This document shows, piece after piece, positions 51,385-61,527 of a stretch of 64,000 bases of DNA. The DNA is taken from assembly GCF_001275135.1 (NCBI RefSeq), contig NZ_LFQU01000001.1, forward strand, positions 248,001 to 312,000. The letters run 5' to 3'. Source of the stretch: Xylanibacter rarus (GTDB taxonomy: Bacteria > Bacteroidota > Bacteroidia > Bacteroidales > Bacteroidaceae). The position numbers and the translations under genes are program-made. The notes below the pieces were generated by a model that ran no database searches, was not told where the DNA came from, and worked only from the letters and a program-made list of their open reading frames with translations. Positions within the stretch are counted from its first letter, which is position 1. Each line of letters starts with the position of its first letter.

Positions 51385-53349
51385 ATGAAAAACCTGTTTA
51401 TTTTATCATTCGTCTTATTGGCTTCCTTGGGCGCAGATGCAGCCAAAGTGGATGTGAAGTCGCCCGACGGCAAACTCGTTGTCAGCATATCTGATGACGG
51501 CGGAAAGCCTGAGTATGAGGTGAATTACGACGGTACTGCCATGCTCGGCAGGTCGGCCCTCGGACTGAAAACTGATGTTGCCGACTTCACTTCGGGACTG
51601 ACAATCGTAGATTCTGAAGAAAGCAAGATAGACAAGAAGTATGATATAACGAGGACAAAGACATCGTCTGTGCATTATGTGGCCAACAGGCTCGACGTGG
51701 TTTTCAGAAAAGAAGACGGCAAGAAGATAAAGGTTACGTTCTGTGTGTCGGACAACGACCTTGCATATCGCTACACCCTGCTGCCTATAGAGGGCAGCGA
51801 CTGCCGCTGCGCCGTGGTATACAGTGAGGCGAGCAGCTTCACCTTCCCCGAAAACACCACCACGTTTCTGTGTCCGCAGATAGGTCCCATGACCGGATGG
51901 ATGCGCACAAAGCCGAGCTATGAGGAAGACTATACGGCAGACGCACCAATGAACGTGAAGTCGGCTTTTGGCCGTGGATACACCTTTCCGTGCCTGTTCC
52001 GCATCGGCAACGACGGATGGGCGCTGGTGAGCGAGACCGGTGTTGACGCCGGCTACTGCGGCTCACATCTCAGCGACTATGCCGAGGGCCGTGGCTACAC
52101 GGTGGCTTTTCCAGACAAGGGCGAGAACAACGGATTCGGGAGCGAGTTTGCCGCCATTCCCGTGCCTGGCTCAACGCCGTGGCGCACCGTTACCGTTGGC
52201 AGGACGCTGAAGCCTATTGTTGAGACAACGGTGCCCTTTGATGTGGTTGAACCGAAGTATGAGGCTTCAACCGACTATAAGCCCGGCCGCTACACATGGA
52301 GCTGGCTGCTGTGGCAGGACAACTCGATCAACTACGACGACCAGGTGGCTTTCATCGATCTTGCTGCCGAGATGGGCTACGAGTATACGCTTGTTGATGC
52401 CGCATGGGACGTAAACATAGGGCGCGACCGCATGGCTGAGCTGAGCCGCTACGCGCAGTCAAAGGGCGTTAGTCTGCTGCTTTGGTATAACTCCAACGGC
52501 TTTGCCAACGACGCTCCGCAGTCGCCGCGCCACTGTATGAATACGGCCGTGGCCCGCGAGCGCGAGATGAAGTGGCTAAAGAGCATTGGCGTGAAAGGCA
52601 TAAAGGTAGACTTCTTCGGCGGCGACAAGCAGGAGACGATGCGTCTTTATGAAGACATACTGAGCGATGCCAACCGCTACGGGCTGCAGGTGATATTCCA
52701 CGGATGCACCATTCCGCGCGGCTGGGAGCGCATGTATCCCAATTATGTGGGCAGCGAGGCCGTGCTCGCATCAGAGAATGTATATTTCTCGCAGAGACAC
52801 TGCGACCTCGAAGGCTTCGAGCTAACCATGCACCCCTTCTCGCGCAACGCCATTGGAAGCATGGACTGGGGTGGAGTGATAATGAAGCACCGCATGGGGC
52901 GCGGCACCGACAGCGGCAACTATCGCCGCACGACCGACGTGTTTGAGATGGCTACGGCCATAACCAATCAGGCCAGCGTGCAGTGTATAGCCGTTCAGCC
53001 CGACAACATAGCCGAACTGCCGCAGTTTGAGAAAGACTTTCTGAAGACCGTGCCTGCTGCATGGGACGAGACACGCTTTATCGACGGATATCCGACAAAA
53101 TATGTCGTTATGGCCCGCCGCCACGGCAACGACTGGTATGTAGGCGGACTCAACGGCACCGGCAAGCCGATGACCTTGACCGTCTGTCTGCCCATGTTTG
53201 CCGGGCAGAAGGTGAAACTTTATGCCGACAACAAGAAGAAAAAGGGCGAGGCCATAGCTTCGTCTGCGCTTAAGACCGTGAAGGTTGACTCTAAAGGCAT
53301 GCTCAAAGTTACCATGCAGCCTTTAGGAGGCATCATCGTAACTAAATAA
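51385..53349 (+). CDS. Glycoside hydrolase family 97, retaining alpha-galactosidase type
   Basis: The 654-residue protein has a signal peptide (about 1-19), an N-terminal beta-sandwich (about 21-285), a TIM barrel (about 300-560; YTWSWLLWQDNSINYDDQVAFIDLAAEMGYEYTLVDAAWD) and a C-terminal beta-sheet domain. GIKVDFFGGDKQ places an Asp (409) where retaining GH97 members have their nucleophile; inverting SusB-type members lack it. The family therefore suggests a calcium-dependent retaining enzyme acting on alpha-galactosides in the periplasm. The substrate is inferred from that residue. It is a single gene, not in an obvious polysaccharide utilisation locus. Confidence 0.9.
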   Translation: MKNLFILSFVLLASLGADAAKVDVKSPDGKLVVSISDDGGKPEYEVNYDGTAMLGRSALGLKTDVADFTSGLTIVDSEESKIDKKYDITRTKTSSVHYVANRLDVVFRKEDGKKIKVTFCVSDNDLAYRYTLLPIEGSDCRCAVVYSEASSFTFPENTTTFLCPQIGPMTGWMRTKPSYEEDYTADAPMNVKSAFGRGYTFPCLFRIGNDGWALVSETGVDAGYCGSHLSDYAEGRGYTVAFPDKGENNGFGSEFAAIPVPGSTPWRTVTVGRTLKPIVETTVPFDVVEPKYEASTDYKPGRYTWSWLLWQDNSINYDDQVAFIDLAAEMGYEYTLVDAAWDVNIGRDRMAELSRYAQSKGVSLLLWYNSNGFANDAPQSPRHCMNTAVAREREMKWLKSIGVKGIKVDFFGGDKQETMRLYEDILSDANRYGLQVIFHGCTIPRGWERMYPNYVGSEAVLASENVYFSQRHCDLEGFELTMHPFSRNAIGSMDWGGVIMKHRMGRGTDSGNYRRTTDVFEMATAITNQASVQCIAVQPDNIAELPQFEKDFLKTVPAAWDETRFIDGYPTKYVVMARRHGNDWYVGGLNGTGKPMTLTVCLPMFAGQKVKLYADNKKKKGEAIASSALKTVKVDSKGMLKVTMQPLGGIIVTK

Positions 53350-53382
53350 GAGTTATTAAATCCGCCGCCGTGCGGCTCTCTG

Positions 53383-53419
53383 TGCCTGCCCAGACATTGT
53401 CCGAGGCAGGCAGTTTTTT
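53383..53419 (+). terminator. GH97 terminator
   Basis: TGCCTGCC with GGCAGGCA, a 14-base loop, then six T. Confidence 0.85.
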
Positions 53420-53562
53420 ATGTTCAGACGGCATAAGGCGAAATGTTATGCTAATTAAGTAATGTTGCGGTTTGCCTTTCATGCTGCCTTGTGAAAGGTT
53501 GTGAAAATTACCCATGTAAAGTTATAAATGTATTATCACACGCAATAATAAAATAAATTTCG

Positions 53563-53570
53563 TAACTTTG
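53563..53570 (+). promoter_or_regulatory. -7 box for fucO
   Basis: TAACTTTG, 47 bp before the ATG. No clear -33 box. Confidence 0.55.
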
Positions 53571-53617
53571 CAAATGAGATTATTAATTACTAACCAATAT
53601 TCTTTTTATTAAAAAAC

Positions 53618-54772
53618 ATGATTAACAGATTTATTCTCAACGAAGTTTCTTACTTCGGAGCCGGTGCACGCAAGCAGTTGCCGGAAGTATTGGCGCGTCT
53701 TAATCTTCACAAGGCATTAGTTGCAACAGATAAAGGACTGTTGAAAGTTGGTACAGCAAAGATGGTTACCGACGTTCTTGATGAGGCCGGATTTGCATAC
53801 GACATATACAGCGAGATAAAGCCCAACCCTACGGTTACTAACGTTAAGCAGGGCGTTGACGCATTCAAGGCGTCTGGTGCCGACTGCATCATCGCCATCG
53901 GCGGAGGCTCGTCTATGGACACAGCCAAGGGCATAGGCATCGTTGTTGCCAATCCTGAGTTTGCCGATGTTGTTTCGCTCGAGGGATGTGCACCTACAAA
54001 GAACAAGTCGGTGCCAATCATCGCGCTGCCTACAACAGCAGGTACAGGTGCCGAGGTTACCATCAACTATGTTATTATTGACGAAGAAAATCAGAAAAAG
54101 ATGGTCTGTGTAGACCCCAACGACATTCCTGCCGTTGCCATTGTTGACCCCGAACTGATGTATTCTCTGCCGAAGGGACTCACCGCCGCAACGGGTATGG
54201 ATGCTCTGACACATGCCATTGAGGGATATATCACAAAGGGCGCATGGGTTATGTCTGACATGTATGAGCTGCAGGCCATAAAGATGATAGCCGAGAATCT
54301 GCCTATAGCCGTTGAGAAACCGCAGAATCCTGTAGGACGTGAGGGCATGGCTCTGGCTCAGTATATCGCCGCTCAGGCATTCTCTAACGTAGGTCTTGGC
54401 CTTGTTCACGGCATGGCTCACCCGATGGGCTCGCTCTTTGATGTTCCCCACGGAGTTGCCAACGCGCTGCTTCTGCCCACGATTATGGAGTTCAACATGC
54501 CTTGCTGCATAGAGAAATATGGTGTCATTGCACGTACAATGGGGGTTGACACTACGGGCATGACCGCCGAGGAGGCTGCACAGGCTGCATGCGATGCTGT
54601 CAAGGCATTGGCCATCCGTGTGGGCATACCTCAGCATCTGTCTGACCTTGGCATTAAGGAGAGCGACATTCCCGCCCTCGCCGCTCAGGCCATTGCCGAC
54701 GTATGTACTCCGGGTAACCCGCGTGACGTTACGGAGGAGCAGATCGTTGAACTGTACAAGAAGGTGCTTTAA
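53618..54772 (+). CDS. fucO: Lactaldehyde reductase (iron-containing alcohol dehydrogenase)
   Basis: The 384-residue protein follows the E. coli FucO sequence closely from its start (MINRFILNEVSYFGAGA) to its end (DVCTPGNPRDVTEEQIVELY). The NAD-binding GGGSSMDTAKG and the metal-binding histidines in MDALTHAIEGYITKGAW and GLVHGMAHPMGSLFDVPHGVANA are present. It reduces L-lactaldehyde from fucose or rhamnose breakdown to 1,2-propanediol with NADH in the cytoplasm. No fucose or rhamnose isomerase or aldolase gene lies within the window, so it may also serve other aldehydes. Confidence 0.92.
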   Translation: MINRFILNEVSYFGAGARKQLPEVLARLNLHKALVATDKGLLKVGTAKMVTDVLDEAGFAYDIYSEIKPNPTVTNVKQGVDAFKASGADCIIAIGGGSSMDTAKGIGIVVANPEFADVVSLEGCAPTKNKSVPIIALPTTAGTGAEVTINYVIIDEENQKKMVCVDPNDIPAVAIVDPELMYSLPKGLTAATGMDALTHAIEGYITKGAWVMSDMYELQAIKMIAENLPIAVEKPQNPVGREGMALAQYIAAQAFSNVGLGLVHGMAHPMGSLFDVPHGVANALLLPTIMEFNMPCCIEKYGVIARTMGVDTTGMTAEEAAQAACDAVKALAIRVGIPQHLSDLGIKESDIPALAAQAIADVCTPGNPRDVTEEQIVELYKKVL

Positions 54773-54794
54773 TTAGAAAAGTATCATAATAATA

Positions 54795-54830
54795 AAAGGA
54801 ACACCAGGCGCCTGGTGTTCCTTTATTTTG
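54795..54830. terminator. Bidirectional terminator between fucO and the flavoprotein gene
   Basis: Perfect 15-bp inverted arms (54795-54809 with 54810-54824; core GGAACACCAGGC) with T-rich sequence after and A-rich sequence before. Confidence 0.85.
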
Positions 54831-54863
54831 TTTTTTATACAGCCTGCATTTGTCTGACTGAAA

Positions 54864-56132
54864 CTATAGTGTCCCGTATTTTTCAGCAACAGACTTTGCC
54901 GCAACATATCCCATTGTCCATGCCGCCTGAAGGTTGAAGCCTCCTGTTACGGCGTCAACGTCGAGCACTTCGCCTGCAAAATACAGTCCTTCGTGGCTTT
55001 TGCATTCAAGAGTCTTTGCGCTGATGTTGCCCAGGGCAACGCCGCCACAGGTAACAAACTCTTCCTTAAACTTGTTCTTGCCGTCTATTCTGTATCTGTC
55101 GTTTGTCAGTGTTGCCACAAGGCGGTTGCGGCCCTTGCTGCCCAGTTCGGCCCATCTCATTTCGGGTTTCAGTCCGCTCTGTGTCAGCAGATGCTCCCAA
55201 AGGCGGCTGTTTAGGTGTGCAGGGTATATGTTCGAAATCTGTTTCTGCTTGTTTTCGGCAGCCATCTCGCTTATCATGTCTGCCACCTCCGGCTCATTCA
55301 TGTCGCCAAACCAGTTTATCCACAGCTCCGCCTTGTATTCGGCATCATGCAGAATGCGTGCGGCGTATGACGAAAGACGCAGAATGGCAGGTCCGCTCAT
55401 GCCCCAATGGGTAATCAGCAGCGGTCCGGTGGCTCTCAGCTTGGTGCCGGTGAGGCCTGCGGTAACGTCGTTTACGACGGTGCCCATCAGTTTGGTGACA
55501 TTGTTTTTCGGCAGACACACGCTGAACAGCGACGGTACAGGCTGCACGATGTCGAGGTTGAGGCCCCGCAGAAAATCAAGTCCGCTTGTCTTCGGGCTGC
55601 CTCCTGTTGTTACCAACACTATGTCAGCATGTTCTTCCGGCGCGTCGCTGCCGCTGAAACTTATGCTGAAATGGCAGCCGTCATTGTTGTTTATTTCATT
55701 CTCGGAGATGTGTTCAATCTTGCTTACCCTGTGCCGTGTCTTTATCTTTACGCCTCTATGGTGCATCAGCCGTGTTAGTGTGCCGACAATTTCCATGGCG
55801 TCCTGTGATACAGGAAACACGCACTGGTCGTCTTGCGTTACGAGTCTTACCCCATTGCTCTCAAACCATTTAAAGGCGTCAACATTACTAAACTCGCGCA
55901 GCAGGCGTTTCATCAGTCGTGAGCCGCGCGGATAAACAGCCTCGATGCTCCTCACATCCCTGAACGAGTTGGTCAGGTTGCAGCGTCCGCCGCCCGTTAC
56001 GGCCACCTTTGCCAGCAGCTTGTTTCCGCTCTCATATACGGTTACGCATGCTTCGGGCATGCGCTCTTTCAGGCATATTGCGGCAAAGCATCCCGCCGCT
56101 CCGCCGCCTATTATGGCAATCCTTGTTGTCAT
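54864..56132 (-). CDS. HI0933/BaiN-like FAD flavoprotein
   Basis: The 422-residue protein starts with the FAD-binding IAIIGGGAAGCFAAICLKE and has VAVTGGGRCNLTNS and the late GLYFAGEVLDVDAVTGGFNLQAAWTMGYVAAKS, the marks of the PF03486 family (HI0933, YhiN, BaiN). These cytoplasmic NAD(P)/FAD oxidoreductases are widespread; some bile-acid reducers belong here, but most have no known substrate. The gene begins 14 bp after the GH43 gene and is probably co-transcribed with it, although no functional link is obvious. Confidence 0.9.
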   Translation of the reverse strand: MTTRIAIIGGGAAGCFAAICLKERMPEACVTVYESGNKLLAKVAVTGGGRCNLTNSFRDVRSIEAVYPRGSRLMKRLLREFSNVDAFKWFESNGVRLVTQDDQCVFPVSQDAMEIVGTLTRLMHHRGVKIKTRHRVSKIEHISENEINNNDGCHFSISFSGSDAPEEHADIVLVTTGGSPKTSGLDFLRGLNLDIVQPVPSLFSVCLPKNNVTKLMGTVVNDVTAGLTGTKLRATGPLLITHWGMSGPAILRLSSYAARILHDAEYKAELWINWFGDMNEPEVADMISEMAAENKQKQISNIYPAHLNSRLWEHLLTQSGLKPEMRWAELGSKGRNRLVATLTNDRYRIDGKNKFKEEFVTCGGVALGNISAKTLECKSHEGLYFAGEVLDVDAVTGGFNLQAAWTMGYVAAKSVAEKYGTL

Positions 56133-56146
56133 TATGGGCTTATGTC

Positions 56147-57718
56147 TTATTTTTCTTCTTTCTTATATACAAATTTTTCTATGTCTACGTGTCCTCCCGG
56201 CTGTTTCGTGGCATAGTTAAACAGGGCATATCTTGTGCCCATGAACAGGCGGCGGTAGTCGAATTTCATCTTAAATTCTCCGCCTATAGCCGTCCATTTC
56301 TTTCCGTCGGTGCTGTAATAGAATGTGGCTATGTCGCGTCCGAGGTTGAAGTCGCCGTCGATGCGCAGGAAAATCCTGTTGCCTGTTATGCTTATGCGTG
56401 CCTTCTCCTGCGTGTCAACACTGCTCACGAGATGCTCCTTCTCTGTAAGGTTCACCTGAGTCTGCGTTACGGTCAGCCATGTCTTGCTGTTGTCCTTCTC
56501 TATTGCCATTATGCCCGAGTGGCCGTTGAATGCGGCAAGTCCGGCGCGGTCGCCGTCTCTCATGCCGCTGAAGTCAATCTCTATATATGCGCTGCATTTA
56601 GGCCCTTCCATGCGCTGTGTCAGCGTGTTGGGTGCCATATACAGATTGTCGACCACTCTACATGTGGTCAAACGCAGGCGTCCGTCGGATAACTTCCAAA
56701 AATCATTGGCCGGATTATGGTTCCATTGCCAGTGCTTAAGGTCGAGCGTGTCGCCGTTGAAGTCGTCGCTCACCACCATGTCTATGTCTTTAAAGCCCTG
56801 CACAGGCTTGTTCATCACGAAAGGCACCTTGCCGTTCACGTTGCCGAGCATAGGCCATCCGTCGGTCCAGCGGCACGGCATGAGCAGCGGCACACGGCCT
56901 ACGGCTCCGCGGTCCTGGAAGATGAAGCCATACCAGTTGCCGTGTCCGTCGTCAACGATGGTGCCCTGTCCGGCATAGGGGAAGCCGGCAAAGTTGTCTT
57001 CAAGTATCACCTTCTTCTCATAAGGTCCGGTTATCTTGTCGGCACGGTAGCACAGCTGTCGGCGCGGCTTGTCCTTCGGCCATGAAATCATGAGCAGATA
57101 ATAGCGTCCGTCGTGCTTTATCACGCGACTGCCTTCGAGCAGATTGTTCTCCTCTTCGTCGCGCACGTTGATCGTGATGTCCACGCCGCCCTCCTTCTTG
57201 GCCGTAAGGTCGGCGTTGAGTTCGGTCAGTTTGCCTGTTCCGCTGAACACATACACGCGCCCGTCATCGTCGAAGAACAGCGATGCGTCGTGAAAGTGGG
57301 GCAGGCGAGAGTGCAATGTCCATCCCTTGCGCGGGTCTTTTGTTGTGTAGACAAATGAGCGGAACGGCTCGTCGTTGGGCGAGAACAGGGCATAGAATGT
57401 ACCGTTGTGGTATCTTATCGACGTGGCCCATTGTCCGCGTCCGTAAACAGTTCCGCCTTGCATATTATATTTTGGCGTTTCGTCGAGCCTGTCGAAGAGA
57501 TAGCTCACCGTCTCCCAGTTTACAAGATCCTTAGAGTGCATTATCGGTGCGCCCGGCATGAGGTGCATTGTGGTTGTTACAAGCCAGAAGTCGTCGCCGG
57601 TGCGTATCACGTCAGGGTCGGGCATATCCGCCCACACCACGGGATTCTTGAACGTCTCTTGTGCATAGGCCAGTGTGGCGGCAAGCATTATGGTCAGCGA
57701 TATAAATAGTTTTTTCAT
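56147..57718 (-). CDS. Glycoside hydrolase family 43 with C-terminal beta-sandwich
   Basis: The 523-residue protein has a signal peptide (about 1-19) and a five-bladed propeller (about 24-320). The three GH43 acidic residues are visible: Asp34 in MPDPDVIR (base), Asp144 in HFHDASLFFDDD (modulator) and Glu195 in NNLLEGSRVI (acid). A ~190-residue C-terminal beta-sandwich (from SDDFNGDTLDLKHWQWNHNP) is of the GH43_C2 type found in beta-xylosidase and arabinofuranosidase subfamilies. It likely trims xylan or arabinan side chains in the periplasm. It shares a transcript with the flavoprotein gene. Confidence 0.92.
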   Translation of the reverse strand: MKKLFISLTIMLAATLAYAQETFKNPVVWADMPDPDVIRTGDDFWLVTTTMHLMPGAPIMHSKDLVNWETVSYLFDRLDETPKYNMQGGTVYGRGQWATSIRYHNGTFYALFSPNDEPFRSFVYTTKDPRKGWTLHSRLPHFHDASLFFDDDGRVYVFSGTGKLTELNADLTAKKEGGVDITINVRDEEENNLLEGSRVIKHDGRYYLLMISWPKDKPRRQLCYRADKITGPYEKKVILEDNFAGFPYAGQGTIVDDGHGNWYGFIFQDRGAVGRVPLLMPCRWTDGWPMLGNVNGKVPFVMNKPVQGFKDIDMVVSDDFNGDTLDLKHWQWNHNPANDFWKLSDGRLRLTTCRVVDNLYMAPNTLTQRMEGPKCSAYIEIDFSGMRDGDRAGLAAFNGHSGIMAIEKDNSKTWLTVTQTQVNLTEKEHLVSSVDTQEKARISITGNRIFLRIDGDFNLGRDIATFYYSTDGKKWTAIGGEFKMKFDYRRLFMGTRYALFNYATKQPGGHVDIEKFVYKKEEK

Positions 57719-57834
57719 GGTATTTGTCTTTTTCCGTTTTGTTTCCCTATATCTTGTCAGGCATATTATTTAATTGTATTTCTCATCAGAGTGGCTTAAA
57801 TGCTATGTAAGGTCATTCTGATGTTACGTTTCTG

Positions 57835-57842
57835 CAAAGTTA
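57835..57842 (-). promoter_or_regulatory. -7 box for the GH43 gene
   Basis: TAACTTTG on the minus strand, 117 bp before the start. A second overlapping match (TAAATTTG) begins just upstream. From 57850 to 58100 nothing else was seen. Confidence 0.5.
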
Positions 57843-58099
57843 CAAATTTAATTTTACATTATTGCTGTTAATGTCTTTATTCTGTTTCAAAGTGTTGCAT
57901 TGCATGCAGCTAATGTTTCTGTTTTTTGCTTTTTGGCGCAAAAATAGATGCCTTTAATCTTGTGTAACATTGATAAAAATGTAGGAACCTACCCCGGGTA
58001 CGTCCACGTAAAGGTATTGTCGCTTTCATAATAATTTGAATGCTTGTCGCACCTGGGGTGCCTTCCTGCGTTATTGATAGTTATGTTGATAATTATAAA

Positions 58100-58140
58100 A
58101 GAAAAGGGGCGGATAAAATTACTTATCCGTCCCTTCTTTT
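58100..58140 (-). terminator. clpB terminator
   Basis: A 13-bp stem with one mismatch (58104-58116 with 58123-58135; core GGATAA/TTATCC) with T-rich sequence following on the minus strand, 30 bp past the clpB stop. Confidence 0.75.
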
Positions 58141-58169
58141 AAGAAATGTTCGATTATGCATATTTATCC

Positions 58170-60758
58170 TTAGTTTCTGAACACCAGTCCTGCGCCGTTG
58201 GCGTCGATTATTATCGGCTTCTCGCGGCTAACCTCCTCAGCAAGAAGTTTCTTTGAGAGGTCGTTGAGCACATATTCCTGTATGGCTCTCTTTACAGGAC
58301 GGGCACCGAACTCAGGGTCGAAGCCTGCGTCGGCAAGCCAGTTGATGGCTGCGTCGGTGTATTCGAGAGTGAAGCCTTGCGGTTCAAGCATCTTCCTGAT
58401 GGCATTCATCTGCAACTTAACCACTCCGGCAATCTGCTCCTTAGTCAGCGGCAGGAACATTATTATGTCGTCGATACGGTTGAGGAACTCAGGACGTATG
58501 GTCTTCTTCAACAGCGTCATCAGCTGGTTGTTGAGCATCGACTGCTCATGGCTGTCGAGTTTTCCGCCGTGCTTCTCCAAGTCTTCACGTATCAGCTGGC
58601 TTCCAAGGTTAGAAGTCATGATGATGATAGTGTTCTTGAAGTTTACGGTACGTCCCTTGTTGTCGGTCAGACGGCCGTCGTCGAGCACCTGAAGCAGGAT
58701 GTTGAACACATCCGGGTGAGCCTTCTCAATCTCGTCGAAGAGCACAACCGAATAAGGCTTGCGCCTTACTGCCTCGGTGAGCTGTCCGCCCTCGTCGTAG
58801 CCTACGTATCCCGGAGGCGCTCCGATAAGACGGCTGACGCTGAACTTTTCCTGATATTCGCTCATGTCTATTCGCGTCATCATGGTCTCATCGTTGAACA
58901 GATATTCGGCCAACGCCTTTGCAAGCTCTGTCTTACCTACACCGGTAGTACCGAGGAAGATGAACGAAGCTATCGGGCGCTTCGGGTCTTGCAGTCCGGC
59001 ACGGCTACGGCGAACAGCGTCGCTCACTGCCGTTATGGCCTCTTCCTGACCTATAACACGTTTGTGCAACTCCTCTTCCAAGTGCAGCAGCTTCTCGCGC
59101 TCGCTCTGCATCATTCGCGTTACGGGTATTCCCGTCCAGCGGCTTACCACCTCAGCTATATCGTCGGCAGTAACTTCCTCGCGCACCATTGCCTCGCCGC
59201 CCTGCGTGTTGCGCAGCTGATCCTGAATGTTCTTGATGTCGTCTTCGAGTTTCTTCAGGCTGCTGTAGCGTATCTCGGCCACACGCTCATAGTTGCCTTC
59301 ACGCTCGGCGCGCTCAGCCTCAAACTTCAGCTGCTCTATCTGCTGTTTGTCCTGCTGAATCTTGTTGACGAGAGCCTTCTCGCCTTCCCATTTGGCACGG
59401 AACACCTTTTCCTGATCTTTCAGTTCGGCAATCTCTTTGTCGAGCTGTTCAATCTTCGGCTGGTCGTTCTCACGCTTGATAGCCTCGCGCTCAATCTCGA
59501 GCTGTTTCAGCTTACGCGTAATCTCGTCGAGTTCCTCAGGCACAGAGTCGCGTTCCATTCTCAGCTTAGCCGCAGCCTCGTCCATAAGATCGATTGCCTT
59601 ATCAGGCAAGAAACGGTCGCTGATGTAACGCTCCGACAGTTTTACGGCTGCTATGCAGGCATCATCCTGAATACGCACCTTGTGGTGGTTTTCGTAGCGC
59701 TCCTTAAGACCACGCAGTATGCTTATTGCGCTAAGCTCGTCAGGCTCGTCAACCATGACGGTCTGGAATCTCCTTTCAAGAGCCTTGTCCTTCTCAAAAT
59801 ACTTCTGATATTCGTTAAGTGTCGTTGCACCTATGCTGCGCAGCTCGCCACGCGCAAGCGCAGGCTTCAGAATGTTGGCTGCATCCATTGCGCCTTCGCC
59901 TCCTCCGGCACCAACCAGCGTGTGGATCTCATCTATGAACAGGATGATACGGCCGTTGCTGTTGGTAACCTCTTTGACGACGCTCTTCAGACGCTCCTCA
60001 AACTCTCCTTTATATTTAGCTCCGGCAACCAGCGCACCCATGTCGAGCGAGTAGAGCTGCTTGTCTTTCAGGTTCTCCGGCACGTCGCCGCGGACTATAC
60101 GTTCAGCCAGTCCTTCAACGATGGCTGTCTTACCGGTTCCCGGCTCACCTATCAGTATAGGGTTGTTCTTTGTACGGCGTGACAGAATCTGAAGTACACG
60201 ACGAATTTCATCGTCACGGCCAATCACAGGGTCGAGTTTGCCCTGACGTGCCTCCTCAACCAGGTTCTTGGCATATTTTTCCAGGCTCTGATAGTTTTCG
60301 TCAGCCGACTGCGACTGCACCTTCTGTCCCTGCCTCAGCTCGTTTATGGCTGCGCGCATCTCCTTCTCGGTGCATCCTGCATCCTTCATTATGCGGCTTG
60401 CCGTAGAGTTTACATCAAGCAATGCCAGCATTACAGGTTCAACGCTGACGAACTCGTCGCCCATTTTCTGCGATATGTCTACGGCCTTCTGAAGCACGCT
60501 GTTGCTCTCGTTACTGAGATAAGGCTGTCCGCCCTGAACCCGTGGCAAGCGGCTAATCTCACGGTCAACCACTGTCTCAACCTGCATGGCGTTTACACCG
60601 AGCTTCTGAAACAGGAAGTTGGTGACGTCTTTAGCCTTGTTCATAAGGCCCTTGAGCAGGTGGACCGGCTCAATCGACTGCTGTCCTGAGCGTTGTGCGG
60701 TGTTAACTGCCTCCTGAACAGCCTCTTGCGCTTTGATTGTGAATTTGTCGAATGTCAT
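58170..60758 (-). CDS. clpB: ATP-dependent chaperone ClpB
   Basis: The 862-residue protein has the full ClpB layout: N-terminal Clp repeat domain (1-145), first AAA+ module (Walker A GEPGTGKT near 205), a long coiled-coil middle domain (about 410-530; [22 protein letters not shown]) that ClpA lacks, a second AAA+ module (Walker A GTTGVGKT near 610; [15 protein letters not shown]-like Walker B), and a C-terminal cap ([17 protein letters not shown]). It pulls apart protein aggregates together with DnaK in the cytoplasm. No IGL-type ClpP loop was seen, in line with ClpB. An imperfect dyad lies about 110 bp upstream. Confidence 0.96.
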   Translation of the reverse strand: MTFDKFTIKAQEAVQEAVNTAQRSGQQSIEPVHLLKGLMNKAKDVTNFLFQKLGVNAMQVETVVDREISRLPRVQGGQPYLSNESNSVLQKAVDISQKMGDEFVSVEPVMLALLDVNSTASRIMKDAGCTEKEMRAAINELRQGQKVQSQSADENYQSLEKYAKNLVEEARQGKLDPVIGRDDEIRRVLQILSRRTKNNPILIGEPGTGKTAIVEGLAERIVRGDVPENLKDKQLYSLDMGALVAGAKYKGEFEERLKSVVKEVTNSNGRIILFIDEIHTLVGAGGGEGAMDAANILKPALARGELRSIGATTLNEYQKYFEKDKALERRFQTVMVDEPDELSAISILRGLKERYENHHKVRIQDDACIAAVKLSERYISDRFLPDKAIDLMDEAAAKLRMERDSVPEELDEITRKLKQLEIEREAIKRENDQPKIEQLDKEIAELKDQEKVFRAKWEGEKALVNKIQQDKQQIEQLKFEAERAEREGNYERVAEIRYSSLKKLEDDIKNIQDQLRNTQGGEAMVREEVTADDIAEVVSRWTGIPVTRMMQSEREKLLHLEEELHKRVIGQEEAITAVSDAVRRSRAGLQDPKRPIASFIFLGTTGVGKTELAKALAEYLFNDETMMTRIDMSEYQEKFSVSRLIGAPPGYVGYDEGGQLTEAVRRKPYSVVLFDEIEKAHPDVFNILLQVLDDGRLTDNKGRTVNFKNTIIIMTSNLGSQLIREDLEKHGGKLDSHEQSMLNNQLMTLLKKTIRPEFLNRIDDIIMFLPLTKEQIAGVVKLQMNAIRKMLEPQGFTLEYTDAAINWLADAGFDPEFGARPVKRAIQEYVLNDLSKKLLAEEVSREKPIIIDANGAGLVFRN

Positions 60759-60865
60759 ATAATAGTCTCCTTTCTTTTCTTTTTCTTATTTGTTATTCCT
60801 GAATACAATCTTTTTACGATTGTCTGCTATCAGAGAATCAAAATACATGCCCGCAGCCGAGTTCT

Positions 60866-60902
60866 GACATTTTGTCTTGTTTGTATGACAAATTTTCAGT
60901 CT
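60866..60902. promoter_or_regulatory. Imperfect dyad upstream of clpB
   Basis: CTGACATTTTGTC and GACAAATTTTCAG pair with two mismatches around 10 bases. It is not a CIRCE element. It could be a stress operator; no clear -7 box was seen for clpB. Confidence 0.35.
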
Positions 60903-61450
60903 GATTGATTCTCTGTTGCTGTATACATAATTAATATATAATGCCGGCTTCGTTCTGTTTGGCATATTGTCGCCCTTTGATGCTATGGCCTTACACTTTG
61001 ATTTCTGTTGAGGCTCTCATACTGAGATATTTGAAAATTATAATCATTTGGCTATGAAAATGCCCAGAAAACGTGTGCAAACGTAAGTAGGTGTGTTACA
61101 TGTTGTTATGCAGGTAGCGCCGTATATGTGCAATGTTTTTTGTCCGAAATGGGACAAAAAAGCCTTTATTTCAATAAAAAACAGGTTGGTTTTCATGCTG
61201 AAAGCTGCCCGTTTCCGGGTAAAAAGTTGCCGAGTTGTTTTATAAAAGCTTACCTTTTATGTCCGGATGTAAATATTCTTTATCATCATATGGCGCATAG
61301 CCTGTCTGATTTTTCTATTTCATAAGAAAATCATGACAAAACTAAAGTGACATAATGATGCGGCTTTTGTGAATATGCTTTCATATTGGTTGATGTTGCA
61401 TGTGCGCTTTCTGCTTGTTCGTGCGTACAGATGTGATTGGTTTGGGATAA
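60903..61450. other. Gene-free stretch between clpB and the third TonB receptor
   Basis: No coding frame is convincing. The only structure is a 10-bp inverted repeat, TTTTTTGTCC at 61136-61145 with GGACAAAAAA at 61152-61161. Confidence 0.5.
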
Positions 61451-61505
61451 ATAAAAACGCAGAAGTTATCAACAGACAATATCGAAACTGTTGATAACTT
61501 CTGCG
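61451..61505 (-). terminator. Terminator of the third TonB receptor gene
   Basis: A perfect 18-bp stem (61458-61475 with 61488-61505; core AGAAGTTATCAACAG), 12-base loop, then TTTTTATTTA on the minus strand. Confidence 0.9.
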
Positions 61506-61527
61506 TGAATGTATGTTTCTGTATATG

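Noticed and set aside
58377-60182. 601-codon open frame opposite clpB
   Set aside because: It is a mirror of the highly biased clpB codons; no signal, start or family match, and clpB is certain.
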